Assembly (NCBI GenBank): GCA_024637095.1
Contig: JAGXFV010000037.1
Coordinates: 1 to 55,676 of the forward strand
Length of the DNA stretch: 55,676 nucleotides
Reading direction: 5' to 3'
DNA from: Actinomycetes bacterium
GTDB lineage: Bacteria; Actinomycetota; Thermoleophilia; RBG-16-64-13
How positions within the stretch are numbered: position 1 is the first letter of the stretch; every line of letters begins with the position of its first letter. Shown here piece by piece: positions 49,811 through 55,676 of this stretch. The notes under the pieces were generated by a model. It saw only the letters and a program-made list of their open reading frames with translations, was not told where the DNA came from and made no database searches. The translations under genes were made by a program, and so were the position numbers.

Positions 49811-50018
49811 ATTCGGCGAGAGGTTCGATCGCGGTGAGGACGTTACGGACGAACTGGACCTCGATGAGAGCCGCCACCCGCTGCTGGAGGCAAAGCGGGT
49901 CAACGTCGACTTTCCGCTGTGGGTGGTCGAGTCTCTTGATCGTGAGGCAAAGCGCCTGGGCGTTACCCGCCAGTCTGTCATCAAGGTCTGGATCGCGGAG
50001 CGTCTCGAGCAAGGGTAG
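49797..50018 (+). CDS. brnA: BrnA-type antitoxin
   Basis: 73 residues. An acidic leader then VNVDFPLWVVESLDREAKRLGVTRQSVIKVWIAERLEQ, a ribbon-helix-helix domain as in BrnA/CopG antitoxins. Complete although its toxin partner is truncated. Confidence 0.85.
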   Translation: MKASEFGERFDRGEDVTDELDLDESRHPLLEAKRVNVDFPLWVVESLDREAKRLGVTRQSVIKVWIAERLEQG

Positions 50019-50121
50019 CCTCACTAGCCCCGATAGCTACGCTGCATGAGGCAAATCCATGTCAACCCGCGAACCCCCTCTGTCGTGTACCTTGTGTAGC
50101 AGCTGAACGGGTAGCGGTGCA

Positions 50122-50745
50122 GTGCGGCCGCTTTCCTCGCCGAAGGAAGGGGAGCGAAGCATCGAAGGTACGGCGGACACGCTGAACGCGGGCGGGGAGA
50201 AGCCGGCGGAGCCCGGGCGCCGCTGGCCGCGCCGCAAGGAGACGGAGGACCGGGTCACTTCCCGCTACGCCTCCCCCGAAGCCCTCTTTGCCCGCGAGTA
50301 CGCCTCGCTCTCGCGTGCCCTGGCGCTCGTCACCGGTAACCTGGAATCCGCCGAAGACGCGGTCCAGGAAGCCTTCGCCGAGCTCTGCAAGAACTGGCGC
50401 AAGATCTCGGAGTATGAAGACCAGGCCGCCTGGGTCCGGCGGGTGGCGATCAACAAGGCCAAGGACCAGAAGCGCTCGCTCCGCCGCCGCGCCACCGCCT
50501 TGGTCCGCCTCGAGGCCGAGCCCCGCTACTCGGCTCAGGCCCAGCTCCCCGACACCGAGCTTCACCGCGCCCTTCGCCGCCTGCCCCTCAAGCAGCGCAC
50601 GGCGGTTGCGCTCTTTTACCTGGCGGATCTTTCCGTGGCGGAGGTGGCCGAGGCCATGCAGGTCTCCGAGGGTACGGTCAAGCGGCACCTGGACCGGGGC
50701 CGGGAGACCTTGAGAAGCACCTTGAAAGCAGGACGTGATGAGTAG
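50122..50745 (+). CDS. ECF-type RNA polymerase sigma factor
   Basis: 207 residues. Sigma-2 (ASPEALFAREYASLSRALALV, AEDAVQEAFAELCKNWRKI) and sigma-4 (LRRLPLKQRTAVALFYLADL, VAEVAEAMQVSEGTVKRHLDRG). Strongly like the factor at 32552, so the two pairs are paralogous. Start uncertain (GTG 50122 used; the conserved fold begins near residue 48). Overlaps the next gene by 8 bp. Confidence 0.88.
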   Translation: MRPLSSPKEGERSIEGTADTLNAGGEKPAEPGRRWPRRKETEDRVTSRYASPEALFAREYASLSRALALVTGNLESAEDAVQEAFAELCKNWRKISEYEDQAAWVRRVAINKAKDQKRSLRRRATALVRLEAEPRYSAQAQLPDTELHRALRRLPLKQRTAVALFYLADLSVAEVAEAMQVSEGTVKRHLDRGRETLRSTLKAGRDE

Positions 50746-52228
50746 AACCCCGCAGACAGCCTTCGACCCCGAACTGCGCGCGGCCCTCGACCGACTGGTG
50801 CCCGAGGTGCAGACCGGAGGCAAGTGGCACGGGGTCGAGGCCAAGCTCAAGCACAAGCGCCGCCAGAGTCGCATCGTGCAGGCGGTGGCTCTCACCGGCG
50901 CAGTGGTGCTGCTCGTGGCCTTCGGCACCTGGGCCGCCGACTTCTTCCGGCAGCCCGACCTGATTGTGATCGATGATCGGGACACGGACGAGGTGGGGGG
51001 ATCGGAGGCGACTCAAGAGGTCACGCCGACATCAGAGGAGGAGCTCCTGCAGACGATTCAGGAACTGATCGCGTTTCTAGAGGCAGGAGAGATCGAGCTA
51101 ACTCGGGACCCGGAGGAGGAGAGCGGTGTGACGGAGCCGCTTGCCGTCCGTGCGCTTCGAAGCTGGGAAAAGCACCTGCTGGCGCCCGATATGACCCTTA
51201 TTCTGCAGCCCGACGCCAACCAAGAGGATATCGCACGTCTTCGCCAGGAGATCGAGTCCTTGCCGCAGGTTGAGCGATACGAATACCTGAGCTCGGATGA
51301 GGCCCTCAAGAAGCTGGGCGACGAGATGGGCGAGCAGGCTACCGGCGAGGGGACCGAGGCGCCGACGGGTGAGGGCGAGTTCGAGCCGCCGCCGGCCCGC
51401 TTCGAAATCTGGCTGTTGGATGGGCCGGCCGAACTTAACGAGGCGCCGACGTCAACGCTTCCCTCGGGTCCAGCAACCCTGTCTGCTGACTCAGCGGTCG
51501 CGTCCGAAACCTACAGTCCTCCCAACCTGCCCGAGATCCGTGAAGGGGTCGAGGAGATGTTGTCTCACGCTGAGCCTCGGACGGCGGAGGCGAAAGCCTG
51601 GCTTGAGCAACACCTCGAGTCCGCCGATTCGGAAGGCGCATCTGCGTTCCCCCCCGTCGTCCCCGCAACAGAGGGGGATCCTTTTGGCCCTGGTCCCGGC
51701 AACACCGGCGACCGGCCCGGATATCTGACGGCCTGGCCGGACCTCTCGCTGGAGGAACTCCGGCGGCGGGTCGTCGATCAGGTCGAGGCGCCCGTCAATC
51801 CCGACACCGGCCGAAGCTATGTCTACCTTCCGTCCGAGCTGCCCGGGGACTTCCTACCCGCGGGAGCTTGGGGCGAGAAGCTGGGGAGCTACCACAACCC
51901 CGCCGTCGACGGCGCCTTCTACGGGGCGGCCTTCTCCAACAACGAAACCGCGATCCGCCTGGTCGTAAATCCCGACTTGGCGGCGCCCAGCTTCACACTC
52001 GGCGCTCTGACCTCGCCTGACGTCCGAGACAACCACGAGCTGTGGAAGGCCACGGGCGCGAGCGTCATGGGCCGGGAGGCTTACGATCTCGTCCGCGATG
52101 GCATTGTCTACTTCCGGTTTGAGCTGCCGGAGAGCACCGTCTACTTGTACGGGCCCGAGGAGATCCGGTCACAGATCTGGAAGCTCGCCGAATCGCTGGC
52201 GCCGGTGGCCGTTGAGCCCCCCGCCTAG
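50738..52228 (+). CDS. Membrane-anchored anti-sigma-like protein with FtsX-extracellular-like domain
   Basis: 496 residues. A short cytoplasmic part (ELRAALDRLVPEVQTGGKWHG), one membrane helix (IVQAVALTGAVVLLVAFGTWA), then an extracytoplasmic region. Residues about 145-185 (MTLILQPDANQEDIARLRQE, IESLPQVERYEYLSSDEALKKL) resemble the FtsX extracellular domain, which in FtsX docks peptidoglycan hydrolase partners. The C-terminal ~170 residues are a second, uncharacterised domain. Coupled to the ECF factor, so a cell-wall-sensing anti-sigma is a reasonable guess. Confidence 0.72.
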   Translation: MSRTPQTAFDPELRAALDRLVPEVQTGGKWHGVEAKLKHKRRQSRIVQAVALTGAVVLLVAFGTWAADFFRQPDLIVIDDRDTDEVGGSEATQEVTPTSEEELLQTIQELIAFLEAGEIELTRDPEEESGVTEPLAVRALRSWEKHLLAPDMTLILQPDANQEDIARLRQEIESLPQVERYEYLSSDEALKKLGDEMGEQATGEGTEAPTGEGEFEPPPARFEIWLLDGPAELNEAPTSTLPSGPATLSADSAVASETYSPPNLPEIREGVEEMLSHAEPRTAEAKAWLEQHLESADSEGASAFPPVVPATEGDPFGPGPGNTGDRPGYLTAWPDLSLEELRRRVVDQVEAPVNPDTGRSYVYLPSELPGDFLPAGAWGEKLGSYHNPAVDGAFYGAAFSNNETAIRLVVNPDLAAPSFTLGALTSPDVRDNHELWKATGASVMGREAYDLVRDGIVYFRFELPESTVYLYGPEEIRSQIWKLAESLAPVAVEPPA

Positions 52229-52309
52229 ATGCCCGAGCCATGACCACTATTTGCGCTGCTACAGTGGGAGACAAGTGCCTCGTCCCCAACCTCTCGGCAG
52301 GGGGTTCCG

Positions 52310-52411
52310 CTAGTCAGCGACCTGCGCTACGGCCGCGGCGAATCGGTCGAGGTCCTCGAGGGAAGTCTGCAGGCGGGCGAGCAGTTCCGTTATCTTCGGG
52401 CTGTCGATCAC
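52310..52411 (-). pseudogene. hepT: HepT-like toxin reduced to its first 33 codons
   Basis: GTG (52409-52411) overlaps the TGA of the MNT gene (GTGA). The 33-residue peptide (MIDSPKITELLARLQTSLED, LDRFAAAVAQVAD) has the look of the first helix of a HepT/HEPN protein and ends in TAG; no HEPN sequence follows before the plus-strand anti-sigma gene. Probably a truncation at an insertion or deletion boundary. Confidence 0.65.
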
Positions 52412-52839
52412 ACAAGCCCCTCTTCGGCGTGGTGGCGCAGTCTGAGGCGCCGGAGCTCCTGGAACTCGGCCTTCCGGTCGTGATAGCGAGAGAGGAGTTC
52501 GCGTTCCAGGGCCACCCGTTCGACGTCGTCGCCGGAGAACACCCTCACCCCCTTTTCGAGAACCCTTCCCCGGGCCTCGAGGGGCGCCGGACCCAGGTTG
52601 CGGAGGTCGACGTCGACCCCCACCTCGCGGGAGAGGCGATCGGCGAGGAGCATCTCGGTCTTTATCGCAAGTTGCTCGCCCTCGCGATATCCGTACAAGT
52701 AGTAGCCGACGTCGAGGTCGCTGTCCGGGCGGGGCGTGCCGAAAGTACGGCTACCGTGGGCGTAGGCCACGAGCACCCCGTGCTCGGGGAAGTGACGTTC
52801 CGCCGCCTGTCGGAGTCGTTCAATGAGCTGGGTATCCAT
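52408..52839 (-). CDS. MntA-type nucleotidyltransferase antitoxin
   Basis: 143 residues. LVAYAHGSRTFGTPRPDSDLDVGYYL carries the nucleotidyltransferase signature; the C-terminal part (VERVALERELLSRYHDRKAEFQELRRLRLRHH) is alpha-helical. Partner HepT downstream is truncated. Like the mntA at 36219 but only distantly similar. Confidence 0.9.
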   Translation of the reverse strand: MDTQLIERLRQAAERHFPEHGVLVAYAHGSRTFGTPRPDSDLDVGYYLYGYREGEQLAIKTEMLLADRLSREVGVDVDLRNLGPAPLEARGRVLEKGVRVFSGDDVERVALERELLSRYHDRKAEFQELRRLRLRHHAEEGLV

Positions 52840-52964
52840 GCGCTACCAGCTTTAGTGCCCATGCGCGGTCGGGGGCAAGCGGCATACGTGAATGCACACT
52901 CGGCCGCATTCTCGATAGTGAGGTGCACGAGGGAGATGTTGGTGTTCCCCAGTGATGAGGGAGG

Positions 52965-53174
52965 CTGAAATGGGCCGGAGCCATTCACGACCTCCGGCAT
53001 AACCCGGATTTCCCGGTTGTCGGGCTCGAGGACGCCATCACGCAGCAGTTGGACGCCGTCGACCAGGTGCTGCGGTTCGTCGTCGACGACGTTGGGGTCG
53101 AGGTGCAGGTGCGTACCGACAAAGTCGACCTGTCGGCCGTGGAAATCGCCAAAAACCTGGGCAGAGTCAACTAG
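52965..53174 (+). pseudogene. Orphan gene fragment without clear start
   Basis: A clean coding-like frame, LKWAGAIHDLRHNPDFPVVG, LEDAITQQLDAVDQVLRFVV, DDVGVEVQVRTDKVDLSAVE, IAKNLGRVN, ends at TAG 53172. It has no ATG/GTG/TTG at its front; a ribosome site GAGGGAGG points to an ATG in another frame. Perhaps a frameshifted small gene. Family unknown. The rest of 52840-53238 shows nothing else. Confidence 0.4.
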
Positions 53175-53238
53175 GAGGCTGGAGGTCGCCCGCGGCTACT
53201 GGCGAACCTTGTCGGAGGACAGTTAAGGGGGTGGCGGC

Positions 53239-53790
53239 TTGAACGGCGGCAGCGGCAAAGCGGGAATGAGTAAGATCTCGACCGACGCGCAGCGGCGACT
53301 GCTCGCCCACGATGCGGCAAGGGACCGGAAGAGGCGGAGCGGGAGAGGCAGCCGCCGCCGCGCTCTGCTGGAGCGCAACCGGCTACTCGCGATGGCCAGA
53401 GTCGCGGGCCTTCTCCGGGCTGCCCTGGACTTCGGTCTCTTCGCTCTCCTCATGCTGATCACACAGGGACCGCTGAGAGAGCGCGATTTTGAGTGGCTGT
53501 TCGGGGACCTCGTCGAGCCGATTCTGACTCCACTCCCTTTTCTCGTCTTCGCCGCGGTTGGCGCGCTCGCCGCCGCCATTGCCCGGGAACACTCCCGCAT
53601 CTCGTTCGTCCTGTTTCTGGCTCTGGCTGTGCCCGCCTACGCCGCGGTCAGGGACGCTCGTGAGGGTGCCGTTGACGCGCTTCCCATCCTGGTGATCACT
53701 TTGTTCTACCTTGCGCCCGTGGCGCTCTTGGCCTTGGCGCTCGTCACCAGGGTGCGGCGGACGAATCGGGAGGGAGAGGAGGGACGGTGA
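53239..53790 (+). CDS. Membrane protein of unknown function
   Basis: 183 residues with a TTG start (or ATG 53266). Basic N-terminus (residues 20-50, DRKRRSGRGSRRRALLERNR) and four hydrophobic segments (LRAALDFGLFALLMLIT, LPFLVFAAVGALAAAI, ISFVLFLALAVPAYAAV, LVITLFYLAPVALLALALV). Overlaps the next membrane gene by 4 bp. No family recognised. Confidence 0.65.
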   Translation: MNGGSGKAGMSKISTDAQRRLLAHDAARDRKRRSGRGSRRRALLERNRLLAMARVAGLLRAALDFGLFALLMLITQGPLRERDFEWLFGDLVEPILTPLPFLVFAAVGALAAAIAREHSRISFVLFLALAVPAYAAVRDAREGAVDALPILVITLFYLAPVALLALALVTRVRRTNREGEEGR

Positions 53791-54200
53791 TGATGGAGGA
53801 TGATGTGCCCGACCTTACAGCGGCGGAAGGAAACGGCGTCGAGATCGTGCCCACACGGCTTCTTCGCGCGGAGATCATGCTCGCCCTCGTACTGGTCGTA
53901 GCGGGCACGCTCGCACCGCTCCTGGTCCTGAGTCTGGCCGACCTGGATTCCGCCGACGGCCTGTTCGTCATCGTGGCGAGTGCGGCATTCCTCGCCGGTT
54001 CCGCCTCGCTGTTCTACGGACTTTGGCTGCTGCTCCGATCCAGGGAGAGTGGCCCTGAGCGGAGTACCGGGGGCAGCGCCGAGGACCTCGTCGAACGCTC
54101 CCGGGGATGGCTGTGGCTTGCCGTCGGGGCCTTCCTTGTCGTCTGGCAGGTCGGGGTCTTCGGGATAGGGTTTCTGTTGTTCTTCGCGAATAGCCGGTGA
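53787..54200 (+). CDS. Small membrane protein
   Basis: 137 residues, GTG start in a GTGATGATG cluster overlapping the previous TGA. Three hydrophobic helices (IMLALVLVVAGTLAPLLVL, LFVIVASAAFLAGSASLFYGLW, LWLAVGAFLVVWQVGVFGIG). Function unknown, co-transcribed with the preceding gene. Confidence 0.65.
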   Translation: MMMEDDVPDLTAAEGNGVEIVPTRLLRAEIMLALVLVVAGTLAPLLVLSLADLDSADGLFVIVASAAFLAGSASLFYGLWLLLRSRESGPERSTGGSAEDLVERSRGWLWLAVGAFLVVWQVGVFGIGFLLFFANSR

Positions 54201-54203
54201 CAG

Positions 54204-54449
54204 ATGTCAGGGGCACCCGGAGGATTCGGATGCGAACCGTCCTCCGTCCCCGATCCGCTCTGGGTCTTCGCAGATGAACTCGACAAGCAGCGGCTTGACC
54301 AGGTTGTTGCTGAGGCGATCGCCGAGGGTCGAGTGGTGGTCGTCTATGCCCGCCGCTACTCCAGCCTGGTGGGGACGGTCGGCCCGTCCAATCCCTTCGA
54401 CGAGCCCACCATGCGCAGTTACGGCATGTCCCTCACCTGGGCGCCGTAG
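54204..54449 (+). CDS. Small hypothetical protein
   Basis: 81 residues, ATG 3 bp after the membrane gene stop. Middle part DELDKQRLDQVVAEAIAEGR, VVVVYARRYSSLVGTV looks protein-like; no family recognised. May be the last gene of the operon. Confidence 0.4.
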   Translation: MSGAPGGFGCEPSSVPDPLWVFADELDKQRLDQVVAEAIAEGRVVVVYARRYSSLVGTVGPSNPFDEPTMRSYGMSLTWAP

Positions 54450-54468
54450 AACGAGTCCTCCCCCCGCA

Positions 54469-54579
54469 TGAGCTCGCCCTATTGGTCGACCCCTCCGGAA
54501 GCCGGAGAACCGACCCGCGAAGCGGTATACGCTCTCATGGCCATGGAGACGGTGGCGGAGAAGGTGGCCGATGAGTGAA
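54469..54579 (+). CDS. Possible 36-residue ORF
   Basis: MSSPYWSTPPEAGEPTREAV, YALMAMETVAEKVADE. Codons look normal and a second frame starting with the overlapping ATG at 54571 continues, but with a break near 54617 (a sensible RQTFLVDLIWGKLEGQARWP lies in another frame). Possibly the decayed end of a gene pair. Low confidence. Confidence 0.25.
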
Positions 54580-54721
54580 GCGCTGCCCGGGCTGGCCGGC
54601 GAAGTGGGGGTAAGAATGGGGTCGCCAAACCTTCCTGGTCGACCTCATCTGGGGAAAGCTGGAGGGACAAGCGCGGTGGCCCAAGGGAACGGGATTAGGC
54701 TGGAGCGGTACTCGTGTTACG

Positions 54722-54949
54722 ATGTCTTACATGAAGACGACGCTGACCATCCGCCTCGACGAAGATCTGCAGCGCGAACTCGATCGCCTGGCCGCCGAAA
54801 CCGGACGCACCCGGAGCGACATCGCGAGGGACGCTCTTCGTCGCCAGCTCGCGCTTCTTCGGTTTGAGCAACTTCGAGGCCGAGTCCTGCCCTTCGCCGA
54901 GGCGCGCGGCCTCCTCACCGACGAGGATGTATTCGACATCATCTCGTGA
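54722..54949 (+). CDS. Ribbon-helix-helix antitoxin
   Basis: 75 residues. MKTTLTIRLDEDLQRELDRLAAETGRTRSDIARDALRRQ is a CopG/RHH fold, followed by a toxin-binding tail. ATG 54722 or 54731. Its TGA overlaps the PIN gene start (GTGA). Confidence 0.92.
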   Translation: MSYMKTTLTIRLDEDLQRELDRLAAETGRTRSDIARDALRRQLALLRFEQLRGRVLPFAEARGLLTDEDVFDIIS

Positions 54950-55371
54950 AGGTGTTTCTCGACACGAACGTGCTGGTGGGCGCGTTCGCCGCTCGAGGTC
55001 TCTGCGCCGATCTGTTGCGGTACGTGCTGGCCGAACACGAACTCCTGGTCGGGGAGGTCGTTCTCGCTGAACTCCGGCGGGTTCTGACCGATCGCCTGGG
55101 CGTTCCTGCGGCTGCCGTCGCCGAGATCGAGCAACTGCTCAGGAGCCAAACCGTGGTCCCTCGCCCTCCTCATCACCTCGCGCTCGGCCTCCGCGATCCC
55201 GACGACGAGTGGGTGGTTGCATCCGCCAAAGCCGGCGGAGCGGAAGCACTGGTGACCGGTGACGATGACATTCTCGCCGAGAGGCAGAGACTGAGTATCC
55301 CGGTCTACTCCCCAAGAGAATTCTGGGAATCGCAGCGCCGGCCCCCGCTGGAGGAAGGGGAGACGTCCTGA
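54946..55371 (+). CDS. PIN-domain toxin (VapC-type)
   Basis: 141 residues with GTG start. KVFLDTNVLVGAFAARG, VVLAELRRVLTDR, LRDPDDEWVVASAKAGGAEALVTGDDDIL: all four acidic positions of a PIN nuclease look present. Partner RHH antitoxin directly upstream, overlapping by 4 bp. Confidence 0.92.
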   Translation: MKVFLDTNVLVGAFAARGLCADLLRYVLAEHELLVGEVVLAELRRVLTDRLGVPAAAVAEIEQLLRSQTVVPRPPHHLALGLRDPDDEWVVASAKAGGAEALVTGDDDILAERQRLSIPVYSPREFWESQRRPPLEEGETS

Positions 55372-55381
55372 GCGAGAATCG

Positions 55382-55676
55382 TTAGCTGCGTTCGCCCAGC
55401 CACTGCGACGGCGTGAACGCCCCGAAACGCTCGAGCAGTTCGCTGTCCCACGAGACCAAGCGGCCGTCTGGGACCAATAAGGTAGTTGCGGCGTAGATGG
55501 CATCCGCCGCCCGCAGTCCGAGTTCCGTTCCGAGGCGGAGGGCTTCCGAAAGAAGTGGCTCTGTCAACGGTTCGATCCGGAGAAGGCCTGGCTCGGTTAG
55601 GGCCGCGGCCGCTCTCCGACCCACGGACGAGTTCTGGAAGCGGCGGGAGAGCGCGCAGCCCACTTCTAGCACGACG
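55382..55676 (-). CDS. PIN-domain protein, 5' end beyond window
   Basis: The frame remains open to the right edge (VVLEVGCALSRRFQNSS ... LRAADAIYAATTLLVPDGRLVSWDSELLERF), so the N-terminal catalytic Asp is outside the window. The C-terminal acidic positions (AADAIYAA, SWDSELL) fit a VapC-type PIN domain. Antitoxin presumably lies further right. Confidence 0.8.
   Translation of the reverse strand, partial: VVLEVGCALSRRFQNSSVGRRAAAALTEPGLLRIEPLTEPLLSEALRLGTELGLRAADAIYAATTLLVPDGRLVSWDSELLERFGAFTPSQWLGERS

Noticed and set aside
1-55676. tRNA, rRNA, CRISPR array or IS element
   Set aside because: No cloverleaf, rRNA core sequence, regularly spaced repeats or transposase was recognised. A hand search of this kind can miss a single tRNA.

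Overview
The window is about 55.7 kb of GC-rich DNA with dense genes, short operons joined by ATGA/GTGA overlaps and strong GGAGG-type ribosome sites. The mix (GH15 and GH130 sugar enzymes, glucose-6-phosphate dehydrogenase, VanW, DUF427, DUF2277, SLH protein, many lipoproteins, ECF sigma/anti-sigma pairs) suggests a Gram-positive-type bacterium, most likely a deep-branching actinomycete (Thermoleophilia/Rubrobacteria-like). That assignment is inference. No rRNA, tRNA or CRISPR array was seen. All coordinates that are not simple ORF ends were counted by hand.

Region 1 (1-27.2 kb) is a housekeeping and accessory-metabolism block: a GH130/GT4 glycan pair, a Grx-TrxR fusion, GH15, zwf, an NAD(P)HX epimerase, a HAD phosphatase, a flavin disulfide reductase, an HxlR regulator with three tandem palindromes upstream, Fe-S oxidoreductases, VanW, a BenE transporter, a TerC protein whose natural start appears to be ATC, and an ACT-DUF711 gene pair. 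A 195-bp in-frame deletion remnant of a second ACT-DUF711 pair lies at 3.2 kb.

Region 2 (27.2-29.8 kb) is the most striking part: a compact minus-strand operon of three genes. In order of transcription they are a DsrE-family protein, an ArsR-type repressor fused to a GcvH-like lipoyl domain, and a polytopic membrane protein. The first and third genes each carry one in-frame TGA, each followed 17-18 nt later by the apical loop of a stem-loop with bacterial SECIS geometry. In the DsrE protein the TGA falls in a U-G-S-C redox motif; in the membrane protein the SECIS loop reads GGUCU, as in E. coli fdhF. I read both genes as selenoproteins. A promoter with an overlapping ArsR-like dyad precedes the operon. 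Together the genes look like a thiol/persulfide (or selenium) handling system built on selenocysteine and lipoate.

Region 3 (29.8-55.7 kb) alternates envelope and signalling genes (PadR with permease-prefix protein, two ECF sigma/anti-sigma pairs, lipoproteins, DUF2339, SLH) with about a dozen toxin-antitoxin loci (AbrB/PIN, HepT/MntA, MazEF, HEPN/MNT, HicAB, HigBA, BrnTA, RHH/PIN). In at least five of them the toxin looks disabled (two frameshifts, two truncations, one catalytic Asp-to-Asn change) while the antitoxin is intact. Frameshifts at G-runs and a frameshifted lipoprotein paralogue also occur here, so assembly error should be excluded before calling them all pseudogenes.
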